Source: Fuerstiella sp. (lineage in GTDB: Bacteria; Planctomycetota; Planctomycetia; Planctomycetales; Planctomycetaceae). From it: DNA of 64,000 nt. The notes beneath the pieces are model-generated. The model saw nothing but the letters and a program-made list of their open reading frames with translations, had not been told where the DNA came from and ran no database searches. Position 1 is the stretch's first letter. Each line of letters opens with the position of its first letter. Shown here in pieces: positions 8,926 to 17,879 of the stretch. Both the position numbers and the translations under genes were made by a program. Location of the stretch: contig JAQWOH010000014.1 in NCBI GenBank assembly GCA_029245955.1, forward strand, positions 42,249 through 106,248, written 5' to 3'.

Positions 8926-10122
8926 ATGCGAATATTGGTGAGCTGGGACGACGACGCACAGGTTGAACTTCTAAAAATGTACCTGGGGCTCGACGACAAT
9001 GCGGTCTTTGCGACAACTGACCGGGAACAGTTTATGGCGTTTGTGAATTCGCCGCAGACGTTCGACGTGATCCTGATGGCCGCGTCCTATCCGGACTACG
9101 ATGTTGGCTTTGAGACATTTCAGAAGATTACGGAATGTCGGCCGACATGTCCCGTAGTCGCAGCCTGCCCCCAAAGTGATGTGTATCGGATCGCCCGCTT
9201 CATGACCGCCGGTCTGCGCAGTTATCTGATTCGGGATGATAATGGCGATTTCATGTTTCTTGTCCAGGCGATTCTTGAAGCGGCTGTCCGCCAGGTGGAC
9301 ACAGAACGTGAACGTCAGATTTCTGCTCAATTACGCAAAGAAGTGGAATCTGTCCGGGAACTTCAGGAATCGATCATTCCGAATGAGATCGAAACGCCCC
9401 CGGGATTCAAGATTACGGCCCGCTATGAATCATCGCAGATTCGCGTTATCGGCAGTCAGCCTGTGACCATGGCTGGAGGTGACTACTACGAGGCATTCAC
9501 CCTGCCTGACAATCGGATCGTGATGCTGGTTGGCGATGCATCAGGGCACGGCATGAAGGCGTGCATGTCCATTTTTACAATGCATACGTTGATCCGCATG
9601 ATTCGCTTTGATGACTATATTGATACGGCGAAGCTGGTCAAACACATCAATCATGAGCTGTGTAAGCAGAGTGTGGTCAGCGGTGAAGGTGGCTTTATTA
9701 CCATGCTGTATGGAGTCTTTGATACGAAGAGTCGCGAACTGTCGTGGGCCTGCGCCGGACACCAGATGCCCGTGCTGCACAATCTGGACACTGACGAGGT
9801 TACTGAGATTGCGGAAGCCGAAGCGGCTTCAGGATTGCCGATCGGAATTTTTGAAGATGGAGACTACATCAACAATCGCACGATTATTCCCCCACGATCA
9901 CGACTGCTGTTTTACACTGACGGGCTCATCGAGGCATTTCCGTCGGGGTCCAGAGATGAACATGTTGAGTTCGGTATGGACGGCCTGGAACGGACGATGC
10001 GGATGGCAAAGGACAAATCCGTGACAGAATGTCTGGAGTTGTTGTTCTCTGAATCGTACGATTTCACTAAGGGTGCCGGACGGCACGACGACACGTCCAT
10101 CATGCTGCTGGAGTGTGATTGA
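8926..10122 (+). CDS. SpoIIE/PP2C-type serine phosphatase with degenerate receiver domain
   Basis: A 398-residue protein: N-terminal receiver-like domain (residues ~1-125), a short coiled linker (~126-150, with the 'QESIIPNE' block usual before this phosphatase family) and a SpoIIE-type phosphatase domain (~165-398). The phosphatase has its metal-binding motifs: 'GGDYYEAF' (~184), 'VGDASGHGM' (~202), 'FYTDGLIEA' (~329) and 'GRHDDTS' (~385). In the receiver the phosphoacceptor block reads 'VILMAASYPDYD', with Ala where the conserved Asp should be, and the conserved Lys is Arg ('YLIRDD'), so it is probably not phosphorylated. Such proteins dephosphorylate anti-sigma-factor antagonists in partner switching. 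Start ATG 8926 is fixed by AGGAAGG at 8912-8918; the frame continues upstream without good starts. No antagonist gene lies nearby. Confidence 0.9.
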   Translation: MRILVSWDDDAQVELLKMYLGLDDNAVFATTDREQFMAFVNSPQTFDVILMAASYPDYDVGFETFQKITECRPTCPVVAACPQSDVYRIARFMTAGLRSYLIRDDNGDFMFLVQAILEAAVRQVDTERERQISAQLRKEVESVRELQESIIPNEIETPPGFKITARYESSQIRVIGSQPVTMAGGDYYEAFTLPDNRIVMLVGDASGHGMKACMSIFTMHTLIRMIRFDDYIDTAKLVKHINHELCKQSVVSGEGGFITMLYGVFDTKSRELSWACAGHQMPVLHNLDTDEVTEIAEAEAASGLPIGIFEDGDYINNRTIIPPRSRLLFYTDGLIEAFPSGSRDEHVEFGMDGLERTMRMAKDKSVTECLELLFSESYDFTKGAGRHDDTSIMLLECD

Positions 10123-10143
10123 AAATCGCACAAGCAGTGATAC

Positions 10144-10974
10144 TCAACCGAAGTAGCTGATGGCGTTCCTGAACAACTGCAGGCCGTGGCCTTCGCCTCT
10201 CATTCCTGTCCGGGTCCATTGTGGATGCTGCGTGGCAAACAGAAATCGTTCCGGATGCGGCATCAGGCCCAGAACTCGGCCGGTTGTATCGGAGAGCCCG
10301 GCAATGTTGGCCAGCGATCCGTTGGGATTGTCCGGCTCCTCGAGCAACTCAATGCGGGTCGGGTCGCCGGATTTCGACGCCAGTTCCGTTGCTCGATTAT
10401 TCCAGTAGCACAGTGAAATCTGACCTGCGGCGCGAAGTTCGTCGAGTACGGAATCGTCTGCAACAGCGATCCGTCCCTCTGCATGCGCGATCGGTACCTC
10501 AATTTCGTCCATTCCCCGCAGAAACACGCTGTTTGGGGAAGTCGTCTTCAGCCGGACCCAGCGGTCGGTATAACGACCACTGTTGTTCCATGTCAGTGTG
10601 ATCTTATCTTCGAATGCATTCTCATCAGCGTTGTTGATGCCGCGTCCCATCAGCAGGCCGGCCTTCAAAATGACCTGGAAGCCGTTGCATATCCCCAGCA
10701 CGAGCTTGTCCGCGCACAAGAACTCACGCATCGACTCATTCAGTTGGCCACGAATCTGCCTTGAGAAGATCACGCCGGCGCCGATGTCGTCTCCGTAGCT
10801 GAAGCCTCCGGGTACACACAGAATCTGGTACTGCTGCAGCAGAGACGGGTTCTCCAGCAGGCGGAACAGATGAAGTCGATCGGCAGTCCCCCCCGCAAGC
10901 TCAAAGGCGTGAGCCGTTTCGACGTCGCAATTGGTGCCGGGAGCACGAAGTACACAAACTTGAGGGGCCGTCAT
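10144..10974 (-). CDS. purQ: Phosphoribosylformylglycinamidine synthase subunit PurQ
   Basis: Glutaminase subunit that delivers ammonia to PurL for conversion of FGAR to FGAM in purine synthesis (cytoplasm). The class I glutamine amidotransferase features are all present: 'VLRAPGTNCD' at the N-terminus, 'VPGGFSYGDDIGAG', the nucleophile block 'LGICNGFQ' (Cys in G-I-C-N-G) and the C-terminal 'MPHPERF' with the catalytic His and Glu. At 276 aa it is longer than the ~225-aa single-subunit form of Bacillus, with extra sequence between the nucleophile and the C-terminal dyad ('LKTTSPNSVFLRGMDEIEVPIAHAEGR'-type loop, broken here). purL and purS are not in the window. It converges on the phosphatase gene, 21 bases apart. 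Confidence 0.95.
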   Translation of the reverse strand: MTAPQVCVLRAPGTNCDVETAHAFELAGGTADRLHLFRLLENPSLLQQYQILCVPGGFSYGDDIGAGVIFSRQIRGQLNESMREFLCADKLVLGICNGFQVILKAGLLMGRGINNADENAFEDKITLTWNNSGRYTDRWVRLKTTSPNSVFLRGMDEIEVPIAHAEGRIAVADDSVLDELRAAGQISLCYWNNRATELASKSGDPTRIELLEEPDNPNGSLANIAGLSDTTGRVLGLMPHPERFLFATQHPQWTRTGMRGEGHGLQLFRNAISYFG

Positions 10975-11206
10975 CCTGTTTTCTTTCAGTGCCGGAAATG
11001 GCGCGGATAATATAGGGCATGGGGCATGAAGTTTGAATTGTGATCTACCTGGTGTCAGAATTCAGAATCTGTGTGAACGTGGAGCTGTACCAGACAGCGG
11101 CAGGGTGGTCTATACTTTCTGAATGAACACGCACGTGATGTCGGTCACCGGCATGGTCGGACCCGGCAGGTTTGTGGCTGCAGGTGTGATTTCCTTTTAA
11201 ACTTAT

Positions 11207-12139
11207 TGCCCTTTCACCCGGTGTACGGTTGAAACGAGCCTGTTCCAGGAGTCCCGTCAGCAGCAGAAACAGGGAGAAGTTGTCATCAAAGGTCCAGTTC
11301 TTCAATATGAACTTCGAATTCGGCGTCTTTGGGAATGCTCCAAATGCGGGCGAACTGTGCGGACAAGAGGTGCAGTGACGGCACGCGAATGTGCGTGCAG
11401 CGACCCTCGTACGCAAATGCGGCTGGTCGACCCCGACCCTGTGCCGGCTTTTGACGCCTCGTCGTTTGCGACTTATGACAATGAACAGGATGCCGCACCT
11501 TTAGAATCGGAACTGGTGGAAGAACTTCCGGAAAGGCCAGGTGCTGTCGGCAATGACGAGCCGGTCGCTGAATCACGGCCGGTCGAACGTCCCCCTTTTC
11601 GCGGCAAAGGATATCTGCGTGCCGAGGCCCCGCCGACACCCGAGGAGACGGATTCAGCAACGTCGCCGGATGTCGCGGCTGCGTCGGACATTGACGACGA
11701 CGCTATTGTTGTCTCCGACCCAGACAGCATGCCAGCAGCAGCTGGTGATGCGAGTGTCAATCCCGTCACGAACTCCGCGTCGTCCGTGGTACAGGGCGAG
11801 TCGGCGGCAAATGCTGAGGTTGAACCGTCCCGCAGTCGTCGGCGTCGCAGGCCGCGGCGCCGACGCCGTAGATCCGGTGAAAATTCTGAAAACAAAGGCG
11901 ACGTGGGGACTCAGACAGGCTCAGCTCAGCCGGCCGGGAGCAAAACCGATCAGAACACGTTGACGGCAGGCACTGTGTCCACGGAATCTTCGGACCGGTC
12001 TGGTCAGGCCCCGGCAGCAGCAGATTCTACTTCGTCAGGTACTACGGAAGACAAGCCCAAGTCCGACAAGCCGGCAGGTCGGCGTCGTCGCAGAAGGTCC
12101 CGTAATCGTGGTCGCGGAAAAGACGAAGGAGGATCGTAA
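11207..12139 (+). CDS. Zinc-ribbon, arginine-rich disordered protein (start uncertain)
   Basis: Open frame from 11201 (stop TAA just before) to 12139. Around 11333-11420 it encodes 'WECSKCGRTVRTRG' and then 'ECACSD', a four-cysteine CxxC...CxC zinc-ribbon pattern preceded by 'QYELRIRRLW'. The first GTG (11357) falls inside this ribbon, so translation must begin upstream; the only upstream starts in frame are TTG 11207 and CTG 11240, and AGGGAG at 11271 points to a start near 11279 where no ATG/GTG/TTG is in frame. The rest is acidic/Pro/Ala/Ser-rich and disordered, with two Arg clusters ('RRRRRPRRRRRR' ~11840-11875 and 'RRRRRRSRNRGRG' near the end) like RNA-binding tails. Function unknown; nucleic-acid binding is inferred from composition only. 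Confidence 0.6.
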   Translation, partial: CPFTRCTVETSLFQESRQQQKQGEVVIKGPVLQYELRIRRLWECSKCGRTVRTRGAVTARECACSDPRTQMRLVDPDPVPAFDASSFATYDNEQDAAPLESELVEELPERPGAVGNDEPVAESRPVERPPFRGKGYLRAEAPPTPEETDSATSPDVAAASDIDDDAIVVSDPDSMPAAAGDASVNPVTNSASSVVQGESAANAEVEPSRSRRRRRPRRRRRRSGENSENKGDVGTQTGSAQPAGSKTDQNTLTAGTVSTESSDRSGQAPAAADSTSSGTTEDKPKSDKPAGRRRRRRSRNRGRGKDEGGS

Positions 12140-12199
12140 TGTCTTCGAGTCGGCATCAGTGAACGCTTGAGATCCGAAGATCTGACGTTGTCACAGCGA

Positions 12200-13696
12200 T
12201 TACAACGGCCGCACGACCGAAATGGGACGCAGGTAGTCGTTCAGCGTATCAGGAGAAACCACTCCGCCGCCCATACCGCTTTTTCCGACACCGGCATAGG
12301 GTACGCCGTGGACAACTACGTTGTGTGCATTAATCCAGCCATTGCCGGATTCAAACGCTTCCGCGACACGGGCACATCGGGCAAGGTCCTGTGACCAGAC
12401 GCTGTTGCCCAGTCCGTAGTCTGTGTCATTGGCCAGTCGAATTCCTTCTTCTTCCGTGCCGAACGGTGCCAGATACGCGACCGGGCCAAAGATCTCCTCC
12501 CGAGCCGCCACATTATCCAGGGCCCCGGCCAGTAAAGCGGGTTTCACAAAGTATCCGTCGTGTCCCGATACTTCCGCCGCTCCCCCTTCCAATAGAAGTT
12601 CGGCGCCGTCGGAGACGCCCTGTTTCAGATAGCCAAGCACACGGTCACGCTGCACCGGGCTGACAACGGGCCCCATTTCTGCGGTTTGGTCCATCTGGTA
12701 TCCGATCTTTACGGATTTCATGCGAGTCACACATTCGTTGACGAAGTCATCATAGATGTTGCGATGGATCAGCCAGCGAGTCGCATCACAACAGACCTGC
12801 CCCGAATGAAAAGTGATGGCCTCCACAAGTTTCTCTGCGGTGACCGGAATGTCGACATCTTCGAAAACGACGGCCGCACCCTTCCCACCCAATTCACACT
12901 TGACGGGAATCAGATTACGTCCGCAGGCCTCGGCCACCAGTCGACCGACTTCCGGAGATCCGGTGAAGCTCATGCGGCGAAACTTCGGATTTCCCGAGAC
13001 TGCGGAGCCGGCGGTCTCGCCCAGCCCCGTCACCACATTCAGCACACCCGCGGGCAGCAGGTCAAGTTCCTGAATCAGTCGACACAGATACAACGCGGAC
13101 AGAGGTGTGTCCTCAGCCGGTTTCAGGACACAGGTGTTGCCCGCCGCGAGGGCAGGTCCCAGCCCCCATCCCGCCAGCAGAAACGGGAAGTTCCATGGAA
13201 TAATGAAACCGCAAGGTCCCCATGGATGGCGAGCGACCCAGGCTTCATGATTTCGCACTGCTATGACGTTGCGATAGTTCACGGTCTGGGCAAGGTCGGC
13301 GAAGTATCGAAACGTATCGATGAAATTCTCAACGTCTCCCTCTGCCTGTGAGTAAATCTTTCCGCAGTCGATGGATTCAATCTGCGCAAAAACGGCTTTC
13401 TGTTGTTCGACTGCATCGGCAATACGATGCAGGGCGGCGGACCGTTCATTGACCGGCATCTTGGCCCAGCCGCTGCCTTCAAATGCTTTCACCGATGCAT
13501 CCACGGCACGATCAACGTCTTCTTTCTGCAGGCTCGCAACGGTGGCGATTCGGTTGCCCGTACCTGGATCATTTACGCCAAACGTCTCCCCTTCTGATGC
13601 TTCGACCCATTCTCCGTTTACAAACGCCTTGTGCAGGTCGGCGGAAAGAAACTCGGACACTTCCGGCAATCGTTCCTGGGCCGTGGCTGTAGACAT
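12200..13696 (-). CDS. NAD(P)-dependent aldehyde dehydrogenase
   Basis: A 498-residue aldehyde dehydrogenase of the ALDH superfamily (betaine-aldehyde-dehydrogenase-like in overall layout), oxidising an aldehyde to the acid in the cytoplasm. Visible motifs: cofactor-binding 'PWNFPFLLAGWGLGPALAAGN', 'SFTGSPEVGR', the general-base block 'CELGGKGA' (Glu), and the nucleophile block 'FHSGQVCCDATR' (Cys). The C-terminal 'GPVAYLAPF' and 'GLGNSVWSQD' blocks are also normal. Start ATG 13696 has AAGGA upstream (complement of ~13704-13708). The substrate cannot be told from sequence. The gene is divergent from the exporter operon and ends 60 bases from the zinc-ribbon gene. Confidence 0.92.
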   Translation of the reverse strand: MSTATAQERLPEVSEFLSADLHKAFVNGEWVEASEGETFGVNDPGTGNRIATVASLQKEDVDRAVDASVKAFEGSGWAKMPVNERSAALHRIADAVEQQKAVFAQIESIDCGKIYSQAEGDVENFIDTFRYFADLAQTVNYRNVIAVRNHEAWVARHPWGPCGFIIPWNFPFLLAGWGLGPALAAGNTCVLKPAEDTPLSALYLCRLIQELDLLPAGVLNVVTGLGETAGSAVSGNPKFRRMSFTGSPEVGRLVAEACGRNLIPVKCELGGKGAAVVFEDVDIPVTAEKLVEAITFHSGQVCCDATRWLIHRNIYDDFVNECVTRMKSVKIGYQMDQTAEMGPVVSPVQRDRVLGYLKQGVSDGAELLLEGGAAEVSGHDGYFVKPALLAGALDNVAAREEIFGPVAYLAPFGTEEEGIRLANDTDYGLGNSVWSQDLARCARVAEAFESGNGWINAHNVVVHGVPYAGVGKSGMGGGVVSPDTLNDYLRPISVVRPL

Positions 13697-14113
13697 TGAG
13701 CGTGATCCTTAGAGTTGGTAGAGGACGGGAGACCGATCAGTGAAGAGACAAAGCTGCGAAATTGTCCCCGAAATGCACGATACAACTTCCACAATCCATT
13801 TCCAATCGAACCATTCAACAGCCAGGTTGAAAACTTCAAGACACGCAGTGTACGCCCGGTGGCGTTCCACAGACGGTTACCGCACAGAAGAGCAGTTTTC
13901 AGTCGATGGGCCGTATTGGAGCGGGTGTTCCGTAAATCAGTGATCAATGTGTGTGTCAAACTTTGCCGATTGCAACGATCGAGCAGGTCCTGAGTGTTGG
14001 CCACGATTTCGCAGTCTGGTGCAGTCGATACAGATGAGGTGATGATCCGGTCTGTTGGCTGTTCAGTTCGAAACGGGTCTCACCTGTGACTCTACCAGCA
14101 GGGGTGCTGTATC
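13697..14113. other. Divergent intergenic region, nothing recognised
   Basis: 417 bases between the divergent aldehyde-dehydrogenase gene and the first gene of the exporter operon. It must contain both promoters. I see no convincing -35/-10 pair, palindrome or structured RNA. Confidence 0.4.
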
Positions 14114-15430
14114 GTGCTGAAAAACGTGATGATCATCACCCTGTTCACGACTGCGATAGCGGCTGCTGTCGGGCAGGAAGCACAAAGACATACTCGGACT
14201 TACCCTGCTGACGGCCCGCTGGACATAACGTCGGTGCTCAGCGCAGATGCACAGACCGCAGCGTCGATGTCCCTGACGCATTTCGAGCAGTTGGCGTTCC
14301 GTAACAATCCGACTCTGGCAGCAGCCGCGGCACGGATGAATTCTGCACGTGGACGAAAACTTCAGGCGGGTCTGTATCCGAATCCAGTTGTAGGGTATCA
14401 CGCCACGGAAGTCGGAAACCTCGGAACGGCAGGGCAACAAGGCGCGTTTATCAGTCAGCGTTTTATCACCGCAGGCAAACTGGAACTCGACCAGGCAATT
14501 GTCGGGGCGGAGATTGCCGAATCGAGGTTTCGTTTTCATGCACAGGAAGAACGTGTACTCTGTGATGTTCGGCAGCGATTCTACGATGCTTTGGTCGCTC
14601 AGCGAAGGGTCGTTCTGTCGAAGCAACTGACTCGTATCGGCGACCAGGTGGTGAGGGCGACGGAGACTTTGATTGATGGCCGACAGGGGTCTGAAAACGA
14701 TCTGTTGCAGGCCGAACTTAAAGCCGACGAGTCACAGATCCTGCTGGACAATGCAGTGAACGAACAGGTCGAAGCGTGGCGACGATTGGCTGCAGTCGTG
14801 GGGATGCCCGCCATGCAAACCGTTCAGGTCGAGGGAAACATTGACGCTGACCTGCCGGGGCACGACTGGAATGCGTGTCACGCGGCGGTTCTTCAGGACA
14901 ATCCGGCCCTGAATGCCGCCCGCGCCAGAATGAGACGGGCATGGATCGTGATTCGCAGGGCGAAGAAAGAACCGGTCCCCAACATCGACGTGTCTGTCAG
15001 CATGCGTCATCATAATGTGACGGACAGCGAAGTTGCGAACGTGCAGATTGGAATTCCAATCCCTGTCTTTAATCAGAATCAGGGGAATATTCGGAGTGCA
15101 GAAGCGGAGTGGGTCGCTGCCTGTAATGAGGCCAAACGCATTGAGCTCAGTCTGCAGGATCGTTTAGCTGTCACCTACAGACGTTATGCCAACGCTCGGC
15201 AACAGGCGATGCGATACAGGGATCGAATGGTGCCCAGAGCCGGTCGGTCCCTCAAACTGGTGACAGAGGGTTATGAAAAAGGTCAGGTGCAATACCTGAC
15301 TCTGCTGAACGCTCAGCAAATGTTTTTTCGGGTGAACATGTCATATCTCGAGGCGCTGCGGGAGTTGTGGACGGCGTCCAGTCTGATTGAGGGGCAGCTT
15401 TTGACGGATAGTCTGGCCGACCGGAACTGA
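14114..15430 (+). CDS. TolC/CzcC-type outer-membrane efflux protein
   Basis: A 438-residue outer-membrane factor that would form the exit duct of an exporter. It begins with a signal peptide ('MLKNVMIITLFTTAIAAAVGQ'), then two repeats of the outer-membrane efflux (OEP) fold, visible as two long heptad-rich halves: 'LTHFEQLAFRNNPTLAAAAARMNSARGRK' region (N-terminal) and 'DNPALNAARARMRRA' (central), each followed by a beta segment ('YPNPVVGYHATEVGN' and 'PVPNIDVSVSMRHHN'). The C-terminal 'GYEKGQVQYLTLLNAQQ' is typical of CzcC/TolC proteins. Start is GTG 14114. It leads an apparent seven-gene operon up to 21380. Confidence 0.88.
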   Translation: MLKNVMIITLFTTAIAAAVGQEAQRHTRTYPADGPLDITSVLSADAQTAASMSLTHFEQLAFRNNPTLAAAAARMNSARGRKLQAGLYPNPVVGYHATEVGNLGTAGQQGAFISQRFITAGKLELDQAIVGAEIAESRFRFHAQEERVLCDVRQRFYDALVAQRRVVLSKQLTRIGDQVVRATETLIDGRQGSENDLLQAELKADESQILLDNAVNEQVEAWRRLAAVVGMPAMQTVQVEGNIDADLPGHDWNACHAAVLQDNPALNAARARMRRAWIVIRRAKKEPVPNIDVSVSMRHHNVTDSEVANVQIGIPIPVFNQNQGNIRSAEAEWVAACNEAKRIELSLQDRLAVTYRRYANARQQAMRYRDRMVPRAGRSLKLVTEGYEKGQVQYLTLLNAQQMFFRVNMSYLEALRELWTASSLIEGQLLTDSLADRN

Positions 15431-15509
15431 GTTGGCGTGTTATCAGAAGTTCCGATTGCCGGCGCGGACGCAACGAAGTATAATAAATCACCTTACTCAG
15501 GACTCCATC

Positions 15510-15959
15510 ATGCTGTCTCGTATCTTTTCACCTGTACTGATTGCGGCGGTCATCGCGTGTCCGCTGTCATGCGGTCATAGCAGTTGCTGTGCGAAGCAGG
15601 CCTGTGCCGGTGACGACCGCGAGTTACAACAGAAATGTTCAACAATCGCCACTGTGCCGCCGGCATCAGCCCACTGCGGTTGCTGCGGTGATTCATCAGG
15701 TAAAGACCAGAATCCCAGCCGTAATCCCAGTCCGGAGAAGTCGTCGTGTCAGGGTGTCTGCGGCGGCGCCGTCTTTGAAAGGTCCTGTCAGATGGACCGT
15801 GTTGACGCAAAATCAGTGCTGTCACTGACCGGCGACGACACCCCGCACGGTTCGGTGCTGTGCGTTGTTTCTGCGGTTGGGTCCGGCTGCACAGAATTGT
15901 TTCGGCAGGGAAATCACGGGCGTTTTATGCGCACGCTGCACATGTCGCTGACGTGTTAG
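15510..15959 (+). CDS. Small cysteine-rich exported protein
   Basis: A 149-residue protein with 15 cysteines, many in pairs or short motifs ('SSCC', 'HCGCC', 'SCQGVCGG'). The N-terminus ('MLSRIFSPVLIAAVIACPLSC') is a signal peptide, possibly with a lipobox-like Cys. Cys-rich periplasmic or membrane-attached proteins of this kind are encoded with metal-efflux systems in planctomycetes, so metal binding is a reasonable inference but is not shown. Start ATG 15510 was chosen because it begins the signal peptide and has AGGAC a few bases before; the frame extends to 15432 without a better start. It lies 79 bases after the TolC-type gene and 122 before the first permease gene. Confidence 0.7.
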   Translation: MLSRIFSPVLIAAVIACPLSCGHSSCCAKQACAGDDRELQQKCSTIATVPPASAHCGCCGDSSGKDQNPSRNPSPEKSSCQGVCGGAVFERSCQMDRVDAKSVLSLTGDDTPHGSVLCVVSAVGSGCTELFRQGNHGRFMRTLHMSLTC

Positions 15960-16081
15960 CGCCGTCTCCGGAGTCCAGTGTCAAGAGGTAAATTCGCAGC
16001 CACTCTTGAATTGCTGTGCTGGACTGATCCCATCGCGTTTGTTGTTCAGATGCGCTGCCCCATTCTCCGGATTCCTGACTC

Positions 16082-17251
16082 GTGTCTATTTCTTTTCGCC
16101 CGCTCCCGTGGGAGTACGCCATTCGGAATCTGTTCCGCCGCCCGTTGCGCACAACGCTGACGTTCGGGGGGCTCACGATGGTGATTGTTCTGGTCTTTGT
16201 GGTCGTGGGTTTCATTCGTGGTCTGGAACGGTCGCTGAGCATCACCGGCGATCCATTGACGGCGGTCATCTTTTCACTGGGGATGGGTGAGAATCTGGAA
16301 TACTCGTCGATCCCTATGCGAACCAGTGACCTGGTTCCTGCCAGCGTATCGGGTATTCAGGAGCGATTCGGACAGAAGTACGTATCGCCGGAGCTGTATC
16401 TTGGCACGCAGATTGGTGTGGGGGAAGGTGAGCCTTCGATGGGTCTGGTGCGTGGTGTTACACGATCGGCGCTGCTTGTTCGTCGTCAGCTGCAGATTGA
16501 AACCGGCGATTGGCCGGAATCCGGCGAGGTGATAATCGGCCGGATGGTCGCCGCCAAACTGGGGGCGACACCGGCGGAAGCGGAAATCGGACAATCCATC
16601 GAGATTGAGGGGCGCCGATGGCAAATCAGCGGAGTGTTCTCGGCCGGTGGATCGGCCTTTGAATCCGAAGCATGGTGTCGTCTTGATGAACTTCAGCAGG
16701 CGATGAAACGGCAGGATCTCAGTCTGGTCGCGGTGACGTTGTCTCCGGGGGCAGACTTTGCGGACCTGGACCTGTTCTGCAAAGAACGTCTCGATCTTGA
16801 ATTGCAGGCCATCCCGGAGACGGAATATTACGCATCGCTCCAGAAGGACTATGGTCCGGTGGTGTGGCTGGCCTGGCTGGTGGTTCTTCTTGTGTCCGGG
16901 GCGGGGGTGTTTGGGGGGCTGAATACGCTGTACGGCTCTGTCGTCGGTCGTGTTTCAGAGCTCTCTACGCTTCAGACCATCGGTTTTGTCAGACGTTCCA
17001 TAGTTCTAAGTCTGATTCAGGAAGGTGTATTGCTGGCGGCGGGGGCCAGCCTGCTGGCCGCGTTTATTGCGTTGGTCTTTGTTAATGGTGCTGCTGTGCG
17101 ATTTACAATGGGAGCGTTCTCACTTCGCGTTGACAGCATGGCGGTGTTGATCGGCTGCGGTGTTGGTCTGTCGCTCGGCTTCTTCGGCGCCATTCCTCCG
17201 GCGATCCGAGCTTTACGAATGCCCATCGTTGATGGGATGAAAGCGGTCTGA
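16082..17251 (+). CDS. FtsX/MacB-type ABC transporter permease (first of two)
   Basis: A 389-residue permease with the FtsX/LolC/MacB layout: one membrane segment near the N-terminus ('[20 protein letters not shown]') preceded by the basic amphipathic '[13 protein letters not shown]' block common to the family, a large periplasmic domain (residues ~55-260) and three C-terminal membrane segments ('[19 protein letters not shown]', '[21 protein letters not shown]', '[16 protein letters not shown]') ending in '[14 protein letters not shown]'. Starts at GTG 16082. With the ATPase at 19492 and the second permease at 20238 it would form a heteromeric mechanotransmission-type exporter. Confidence 0.9.
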   Translation: MSISFRPLPWEYAIRNLFRRPLRTTLTFGGLTMVIVLVFVVVGFIRGLERSLSITGDPLTAVIFSLGMGENLEYSSIPMRTSDLVPASVSGIQERFGQKYVSPELYLGTQIGVGEGEPSMGLVRGVTRSALLVRRQLQIETGDWPESGEVIIGRMVAAKLGATPAEAEIGQSIEIEGRRWQISGVFSAGGSAFESEAWCRLDELQQAMKRQDLSLVAVTLSPGADFADLDLFCKERLDLELQAIPETEYYASLQKDYGPVVWLAWLVVLLVSGAGVFGGLNTLYGSVVGRVSELSTLQTIGFVRRSIVLSLIQEGVLLAAGASLLAAFIALVFVNGAAVRFTMGAFSLRVDSMAVLIGCGVGLSLGFFGAIPPAIRALRMPIVDGMKAV

Positions 17252-17262
17252 ACGAATCACAC

Positions 17263-17300
17263 GTCGAAGGAACGAAGTCAAGTGGCTTCGTTCCTTCGAC
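17263..17300 (+). other. Perfect 15-bp hairpin between permease and lipoprotein genes
   Basis: Arms GTCGAAGGAACGAAG (17263-17277) and CTTCGTTCCTTCGAC (17286-17300) are exact reverse complements around an 8-base loop. It begins 11 bases after the permease stop and ends 24 bases before the next start. No run of T follows, so a plain intrinsic terminator is unlikely; an mRNA processing or stability element that sets different expression upstream and downstream is possible. Confidence 0.85.
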
Positions 17301-17324
17301 TGCTTAGTAAAAAGGAACTCATCA

Positions 17325-17876
17325 ATGAACCGGAAGAATTTATTTCTGCTTTTGTTTCTCGTCTGCGGTGTCTGGATGTCGGCTGGTTGTTCGCAGCAGA
17401 CGTCGGCTCCCACCGGAGCTCAACAGCTGACCTCGTCGTCAGCTCCGGCTGTCGACGGAACTAAGTTCCTGTTGACTACTGAGCCGGAAGGCGCTGGTGA
17501 TGTGATCAAAGTGCGTGAAGGGGCCGGCGATGGAGACGATATTGTCATTGTCGGACGTATCGGAGGCAGTGCGAATCCTTGGGTCGAAGGGCGAGCAGCA
17601 TTCTCCATCGTCGATGGTTCTCTCAGAGCCTGCAGCGACATCGAAGGCGACAGCTGTCCGATTCCCTGGGACTACTGTTGTGAAACTTCGAAGCTGCCCA
17701 CAGCGACGGCGCTCGTCAAAGTGGTTGATGAAACTGGTGCACTGGTTAAGGCCGATGCCCGTGAGCTGCTTTCCGTGAAAGAACTGTCGACCGTCGTTGT
17801 CGAAGGCAGGGCTCGACGTGACGACGCCGGGAACCTCACCGTTCTGGCTACTGGTGTTTTCGTGAAAAAGATGTAG
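17325..17876 (+). CDS. Lipoprotein of an exporter operon, with Cys-rich motif
   Basis: A 183-residue predicted lipoprotein: positively charged start, hydrophobic core and lipobox S-A-G-C with the lipidated Cys at residue 22. The mature part has a folded region with a distinctive 'SDIEGDSCPIPWDYCCE' motif (Cys residues ~110-124) that could bind a metal or form disulphides, then a beta-rich end resembling an OB-fold-like repeat ('TVVVEGRARRDDAGNLTVLATGVFV'). It is followed after 3 bases by the adaptor gene, so the two are probably translationally coupled. AAAGGAAC at 17311-17318 is the ribosome-binding site. I recognise the motif as recurrent in planctomycete exporter loci but know no function. 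Confidence 0.75.
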   Translation: MNRKNLFLLLFLVCGVWMSAGCSQQTSAPTGAQQLTSSSAPAVDGTKFLLTTEPEGAGDVIKVREGAGDGDDIVIVGRIGGSANPWVEGRAAFSIVDGSLRACSDIEGDSCPIPWDYCCETSKLPTATALVKVVDETGALVKADARELLSVKELSTVVVEGRARRDDAGNLTVLATGVFVKKM

Positions 17877-17879
17877 ACG

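Noticed and set aside
12686..13351. Plus-strand frame of 221 codons
   Set aside because: Antisense to the aldehyde dehydrogenase, whose motifs are intact.
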